DNA of 32,835 nucleotides from an uncultured Alphaproteobacteria bacterium (GTDB lineage: Bacteria; Pseudomonadota; Alphaproteobacteria; Rickettsiales; UBA1997), in the NCBI GenBank assembly GCA_903927415.1, contig CAIYMZ010000088.1, positions 1 to 32,835 of the forward strand, written 5' to 3'. Below are positions 28,213 to 32,835 of the stretch, in pieces. Position numbers and translations under genes: made by a program. The number at the start of each line of letters is the position of its first letter. Positions within the stretch are counted from its first letter, which is position 1. The notes under the pieces were generated by a model. It did not search any database, was not told where the DNA came from, and saw only the letters and a program-made list of their open reading frames with translations.

Positions 28213-30321
28213 ATGGAAAACTTTTTAGATTTTAACAGTGCCAATAATCAGCAAAGCAGTCCTGAGAGACTTGATTCTGAGGTAGTCAGAGAAGCTCTAC
28301 TTAACAGGATTGAAGATACTTTATTTTATCTTTTTCCAAGTGGTCATGTTCGAAATAACTGCTTTCACATCGGCAGCACCAAAGGCGAGCCAGGCAAGAG
28401 TCTGATCGTTCAACTTGGTGGAGAAAAACAAGGCAACTGGTATGATTTTTCTGAAAATACCGGCGGCGATATTTTTAGCCTTTGGTCAGAAGTCAGGGGC
28501 TATCATAAATCGGATTTTAGCAAACTGCTTGCTGAAGTAAGTCAGTGGCTTGGAAATCCAATAGTAACAAGAGAAAATCGCGCGACTCATTCTTACAATT
28601 CCAGTGATGATCTCGGCAAGCCAACTGCCAAGTGGGATTACTTTGATAAAGAAGGAAAGTTAATCGCCTGCGTCTATCGCTACGATACCGAAGACGGCAA
28701 AGAGTTTAGAGTTTGGGATGTAAAAAACAGAAAAGCCAAATCACCTGATCCACGACCACTCTACAACATTCCTGGCATTTTTTCTGCCAAAAAAATCATT
28801 CTTGTCGAAGGTGAAAAGTCGGCAGACAGCCTGATCGCTTTTGGCTTTACCGCCACAACCGCAATGTTCGGCGCAAGCGCTCCAATCAATAAAACTGATT
28901 GGTCGCCGCTCTTGGGAAAGGAAGTAATAATCTGGCCAGACAATGATGATGCAGGTTTGGAATATGGCAAAAAAGTCGCCGCACACCTGCTTAAAGTTGC
29001 TTCCTTCGTTTCGATTGTAACGCCTCCAAAAAACAAGCCGCTCAAGTGGGATGCTGCTGATGCGGTTCTAGAAAATTTTAACATCCAATCACTTTTCGAA
29101 GTAGCAAAAGGAATCGAGTCAAAACTGCCAAGCTATTCGATTTCTGAATTCCTAAAAGATAACAGCCCGATGCCGGAGGACTTGATAACACCAAGACTTC
29201 TAACGCCCGGTGGAATGTTGTTAATTGGTGGCGCACCCAAAGTTGGAAAAAGTGATTTTCTGATCAATTTTTTAATTCATCTAGCCGCCGGTGAAAGTTT
29301 TTTAGGATTAAAACCACCAAGACCTTTAAAGATTTTTTACCTGCAAGCAGAGATCGGCTACCACTACATGCGCGAACGCATTAAGAAGCTCGCAATCTCA
29401 AAAGAAACCTTCTTCAAAGCCTCAGAAAATCTGATCGCAACATCTCAGGTTAAGATGATTTTGAATGAGCAAGGCGTTGAAGCGACTTACCACACCATCA
29501 AGCATTATTTCCCGAATCAGACTCCCGATATTATCTGCATTGACCCGATCAGAAATGTATTTGATGGCGGTGAAAATGGCAGCGAGAACGATAATAATGC
29601 CATGCTGTTTTTCTTGCAGAATCGAGTCGAGAAACTCAGGTCGATGCTAAATCATGACATGGGAATTATCCTCTGTCACCACACCAAAAAAATTAAGAAG
29701 AAGGATGTTGAAGATGATCCATTCCAAGCATTTTCCGGCGCCGGAAGTTTAAGAAGTTTCTACAGCAGTGGCTTGATTCTGCATCGTCCAAGCGAGTATG
29801 AGCCAAAAATACATCTTCATTTTGAACTTAGAAATGGCTCGGCGATTCAAAGAAAAATTATTGAGAAAGTTGATAATAAATGGACTGAACTAAATCCGTT
29901 TTCTGAAAGATTAGTCAGAAGAGATTATGGCGAGAAGCTAGATGCTGAAAGAGATCGCAAGGCTGATGCAATTTTAGAATTGATAGAGTCGGAAGCGCTT
30001 TTGGGAAATGTTTACACCGCTCATCAATTTTCTGAGAGGTTTGAAAACCAAGCTGGGCTTGGCTGCATTGATAGCATTAGCAAAAGAATATCCGTTTTGG
30101 CAACCAAGGGTTATGTCAGATTTAGTCGTAACTGGCCAGAATTTGGTTTGAGAGGCACGCGTTCAAAATACGGCATACTGTGTGTTCAGCACATGAAGTT
30201 TACCACAAATGGAGTGGCAAAAACAGTCCTGCCCACCCACTTCAAATGTCCAAAGATCGGATCTGTTTTGGAAGTAGAAAATGCAGAAATCTGGCCGATA
30301 TATGAGGAGGAAAATGCTTAA
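28213..30321 (+). CDS. Phage primase-helicase (Toprim + RepA/AAA_25-like ATPase); start MENFLDFN
   Basis: ILVEGEKSADSLIAFGF, VIIWPDNDDAG, LLIGGAPKVGKSDFLINFL, IICIDPIRNVFDGG, GIILCHHTKK. Confidence 0.9.
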   Translation: MENFLDFNSANNQQSSPERLDSEVVREALLNRIEDTLFYLFPSGHVRNNCFHIGSTKGEPGKSLIVQLGGEKQGNWYDFSENTGGDIFSLWSEVRGYHKSDFSKLLAEVSQWLGNPIVTRENRATHSYNSSDDLGKPTAKWDYFDKEGKLIACVYRYDTEDGKEFRVWDVKNRKAKSPDPRPLYNIPGIFSAKKIILVEGEKSADSLIAFGFTATTAMFGASAPINKTDWSPLLGKEVIIWPDNDDAGLEYGKKVAAHLLKVASFVSIVTPPKNKPLKWDAADAVLENFNIQSLFEVAKGIESKLPSYSISEFLKDNSPMPEDLITPRLLTPGGMLLIGGAPKVGKSDFLINFLIHLAAGESFLGLKPPRPLKIFYLQAEIGYHYMRERIKKLAISKETFFKASENLIATSQVKMILNEQGVEATYHTIKHYFPNQTPDIICIDPIRNVFDGGENGSENDNNAMLFFLQNRVEKLRSMLNHDMGIILCHHTKKIKKKDVEDDPFQAFSGAGSLRSFYSSGLILHRPSEYEPKIHLHFELRNGSAIQRKIIEKVDNKWTELNPFSERLVRRDYGEKLDAERDRKADAILELIESEALLGNVYTAHQFSERFENQAGLGCIDSISKRISVLATKGYVRFSRNWPEFGLRGTRSKYGILCVQHMKFTTNGVAKTVLPTHFKCPKIGSVLEVENAEIWPIYEEENA

Positions 30322-30646
30322 TAATTTCTCCAAAAAACTAGGCAAGAAACCAAGTTCAGAATCAAGTTCAGAACAAAATCAGAATCTTAGGAACTTACCC
30401 CTCAAGCCAATACCAGAGCAAGTTCCGCATTTTTTGTTTAAGTTCAGAAAGTGCGAATTGGCAAAACCATCCTCAAGCCTTGCATTACTTGGCTTCATCC
30501 AAGTTCAGAAAGTTGTCAAAAATAATCCAAAAAAATTCAAGTTCAGAAACACGCGAAACTTGCTACAGGCAAGACTGCATGACCTTATTTCAAGTTTATG
30601 GTGTGTATACCCCCCATATACTATGGGGGTAAGAATACCCCCGTAG
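30314..30646 (+). CDS. Small basic hypothetical protein
   Basis: ATG at 30314 preceded by gaggaggaa; overlaps the primase-helicase stop. Composition odd, so coding status uncertain. Confidence 0.4.
   Translation: MLNNFSKKLGKKPSSESSSEQNQNLRNLPLKPIPEQVPHFLFKFRKCELAKPSSSLALLGFIQVQKVVKNNPKKFKFRNTRNLLQARLHDLISSLWCVYPPYTMGVRIPP
30352..30548 (+). repeat. Five direct repeats AAGTTCAGAA (iteron-like)
   Basis: Exact copies at 30352, 30364, 30440, 30501 and 30539. Confidence 0.85.
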
Positions 30647-30660
30647 TTGTTTATGGGGTA
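30611..30660. promoter_or_regulatory. Interlocking C-tract/G-tract inverted repeats
   Basis: cccccata-tac-tatggggg (30611-30629); gggggta-agaa-taccccc (30625-30642); tacccc...ggggta (30636-30660). Confidence 0.6.
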
Positions 30661-30707
30661 TCACGAATTCACGGATCGTTTTTTCAAAACAACAAAATCA
30701 AAAAATT

Positions 30708-31181
30708 ATGAACAGTAAAAAAATTTTAGCTCTCGATCTTGGAACAAAAACCGGATGGGCAATCAAATCAGAAAATCAAATTACCAGTGGTACGATTGAA
30801 TTTAAGCCAAGCAGATTCGAAGGCGGCGGCATGCGCTATCTTCGATTCAAAAAATGGCTGGAAGAAATTTATCAACTAACAAACGGCATTGATCGCGTCT
30901 ATTTTGAAGAAGTCAGAAGACATATTGGAGTGGATGCAGCTCATGCCTACGGTGGCTTCTTAGCTTATCTTACAAGTTGGTGTGAAGAAAATAAAATTCC
31001 CTACCTAGGCATACCAGTTGGCACGATCAAAAAACACATCACAAAAAAAGGTAACGCCGGCAAATCGCAAATCATGATCGAGGTAAAAAAACTCGGATTC
31101 AATCCGGTTGATGACAACGAAGCAGATGCTCTAGCTCTACTCAATCTCGTGATCAAGGACTATGAAGGAGGTGTTTTATGA
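30708..31181 (+). CDS. RuvC-like Holliday junction resolvase
   Basis: ILALDLGTKTGWAI, VYFEEVRRHIGVDAAHAYGGF, GTIKKHITKKGNAGKSQ, DDNEADALALL. Confidence 0.9.
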   Translation: MNSKKILALDLGTKTGWAIKSENQITSGTIEFKPSRFEGGGMRYLRFKKWLEEIYQLTNGIDRVYFEEVRRHIGVDAAHAYGGFLAYLTSWCEENKIPYLGIPVGTIKKHITKKGNAGKSQIMIEVKKLGFNPVDDNEADALALLNLVIKDYEGGVL

Positions 31182-31390
31182 GTGATGAGAACCCTTTAAA
31201 ATGCAATCTCGGACGCATTCAACCAAAGCAAATTGATGCCGAAAAAATTAAACGCGAAGGCTGGAACAATGACGGAATTTTGGTCGTCAAAGTTGATGAT
31301 GAAAGATTGAGCTGGCCTGAGAAAGAGCTGATCAAGCAGATCGGCGATAAAATTTACAAAAATAAAAAAGGAGCAAAACATGCAAAATAA
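31178..31390 (+). CDS. Hypothetical protein (70 aa)
   Basis: ATGA overlap with the resolvase gene; followed by an overlapping ORF. Confidence 0.6.
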   Translation: MSDENPLKCNLGRIQPKQIDAEKIKREGWNNDGILVVKVDDERLSWPEKELIKQIGDKIYKNKKGAKHAK

Positions 31391-31763
31391 AGAAAAAATC
31401 TGGACGGAAGAAATGGTGATTCACGCCTTTGAAGAAGCGATCAGAACGCTAAAAAAACTGCCGTCAGAAAAGCTGCGTGATTATTTCACGAGTTGGCCTG
31501 AAGTGATTTACACGCCAATCGAAATCATCAGAATGGATCAGAAGCCAAAGAAGTGGCCGGCAACGCGGGAGAGCATTTCACGCATGGAAAAGACCTGTAG
31601 CTGGATTCATTTTCTTAAAGAAATCGAGGAAAGAAAATTGATTTGGCTACGCGCCAAAAGGACTCCGTGGAAGTTAGTTTGCGGTGAGCTTGGCTTTTCC
31701 AGAGCAACTGCCAATCGAAAATGGAAAAATGCTATACGCCAAATTACTCTCAAATTAGACTGA
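31380..31763 (+). CDS. DUF6362-like protein with C-terminal HTH
   Basis: WTEEMVIHAFEEAIRTLKKLP ... WPATRESISRMEKTCSWI ... LVCGELGFSRATANRKWKNAI. Confidence 0.75.
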   Translation: MQNKEKIWTEEMVIHAFEEAIRTLKKLPSEKLRDYFTSWPEVIYTPIEIIRMDQKPKKWPATRESISRMEKTCSWIHFLKEIEERKLIWLRAKRTPWKLVCGELGFSRATANRKWKNAIRQITLKLD

Positions 31764-31906
31764 GCACTTTTGTTTACGATGAGACAAAAAAGCCTTAGAC
31801 ATTTGAGACAAATTCGGGGAGTCTATTTCCCAATGGTCGACGATTGTGTCTACAAAAAAGCAATGACAAAACTACCGATGACGGGTTTTCAGGCAACGGA
31901 ACGAAC

Positions 31907-32509
31907 ATGGCAATCATAAGCCTCCAGATCAAAAGTAACGCAAGCGATGAACTTGTCAGCATAGCAAAAAAACAAATTCCTTTTGCAGTTGCAAAGACCC
32001 TGACCAATGTTGCACAAAAAAGTCAGAACGAAGTCAGAAACAGCATCAAAGAAAAGTTTTTTATCAGAAAAAAATCTGGTGGTTTTGAAAGTAGCATCCG
32101 CGTTAAACCGGCAACGAAAACAAATCTAACCGCTGAAGTCTACACGATGGCAGCCTTCGCTGCACTGCAACAAACCGGTGGAATTAAAAAAGCAAAAGAT
32201 GGACGGCTTGCAATCCCCTCTTATCAGAGTATCAATCAAGTAAAGAAGAGAAGCGATTCAAACAGTCCATCAACCTACCTTGCAGGCGATGCCTTCAAGA
32301 TGAAAACAAAATCAGGACAAGAGGTCATCGCACAACGCAAAGGTAAGGAATTAAAAATCCTCTACTTCCTGCATAAGAGCGCCAACATCGACAAGAGATT
32401 TGATATGATTGAAATAACTACCAAAACAGTAAAAGATCGCTTTGACGCGCAGCTTAGCGCGAACCTGAGCGAAGCCTTAAATAAAAAAGGTACTGTGGCG
32501 AAACCTTAG
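31907..32509 (+). CDS. Putative phage minor tail/gp10-like protein; start MAIISLQI
   Basis: VAKTLTNVAQKSQNEVRNSIKEKFFIRKK..., YLHKSANIDKRFDMIEITTKTVKDRFDAQ; typical size. Confidence 0.5.
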   Translation: MAIISLQIKSNASDELVSIAKKQIPFAVAKTLTNVAQKSQNEVRNSIKEKFFIRKKSGGFESSIRVKPATKTNLTAEVYTMAAFAALQQTGGIKKAKDGRLAIPSYQSINQVKKRSDSNSPSTYLAGDAFKMKTKSGQEVIAQRKGKELKILYFLHKSANIDKRFDMIEITTKTVKDRFDAQLSANLSEALNKKGTVAKP

Positions 32510-32619
32510 CCGCGGGTAACGCGCGACCGCAGGCCTTTTTTAGCGACAGAGATTTTAAAAGGGTTCGCACTCCGGTTCGCAGTTTCTATTTCAAACCAAC
32601 AAACAACAGCATTCACAAG

Positions 32620-32653
32620 GTGCGCACTCCTAAAAAGGGTGCGCATTTTTTTT
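32620..32653 (+). terminator. Rho-independent terminator after tail-like ORF
   Basis: tgcgcactcc-taaaaa-gggtgcgca followed by an 8-T tract. Confidence 0.7.
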
Positions 32654-32683
32654 GCGCAATTTTTTAGAAAAAGATTTTTACGT

Positions 32684-32835
32684 GTGGATTTACATCCCTT
32701 CAGAATTTTATCCCTATGCTCAGGAGTTGGCGGAATCGAGCTTGGATTTAAACTCGCAGAGCCAACTTCTCGAACAGTTTGTTATGTCGAGATCGAAGCC
32801 TTTGCGTGCGAAATCTTGGCTCGCCGCATGGAAGA
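32684..32835 (+). CDS. C5-cytosine DNA methyltransferase, N-terminal fragment (runs off window; GTG start)
   Basis: Translation from GTG 32684: (M)DLHPFRILSLCSGVGGIELGFKLAEPTSRTVCYVEIEAFACEILARRME, matching the SAM-binding motif I region of Dcm-like enzymes; absent from the ORF track. Confidence 0.85.
   Translation, partial: MDLHPFRILSLCSGVGGIELGFKLAEPTSRTVCYVEIEAFACEILARRME

Noticed and set aside
32510-32650. Short repeats such as ggttcgca and g(t/c)gcgcactcc in the intergenic region
   Set aside because: Mostly accounted for by the terminator hairpin; copies too short and few to claim a repeat family.

Overview
AT-rich bacterial window, probably alphaproteobacterial (inference from gene content). 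It falls into three blocks. (1) About 1-1.1 kb: transketolase subunit genes on the minus strand and a tRNA-Ala(GGC); the transketolase N-subunit ORF carries an in-frame 70-bp palindromic repeat near its 3' end. (2) About 1.4-17.7 kb: a large copper/heavy-metal resistance island. The minus-strand arm encodes a P1B Cu-ATPase, a PcoA-type multicopper oxidase, PcoB, a small Cys/His-rich periplasmic protein, a TolC-family protein and an HME-RND pump. The divergent plus-strand arm encodes CsoR, a DUF2231 protein with a His-rich tail, and CusC, a very short CusB-like protein, CusA and a small membrane protein. The arms diverge from one compact bidirectional promoter built around a CsoR-like palindrome. 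(3) About 17.7 kb to the end: a prophage-like element. It has a coupled recombinase/DUF2924 operon (minus), an uncharacterised two-gene cassette, an early replication/recombination operon (HTH, Sak4-like ATPase, SSB-like protein, SF2 helicase, DUF6511, Cas4-like nuclease, primase-helicase, RuvC-like resolvase, DUF6362), a probable tail protein, and the start of a C5-cytosine methyltransferase that the ORF track missed. The best leads are: the CusB-like adaptor lacking the lipoyl/hairpin region; a three-way-junction RNA followed by an intrinsic terminator and a 64-aa ORF; the unknown two-gene cassette; and five iteron-like AAGTTCAGAA repeats inside a small ORF next to the primase-helicase, followed by interlocking C/G-tract hairpins. 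All family calls are by eye; no database search was run.
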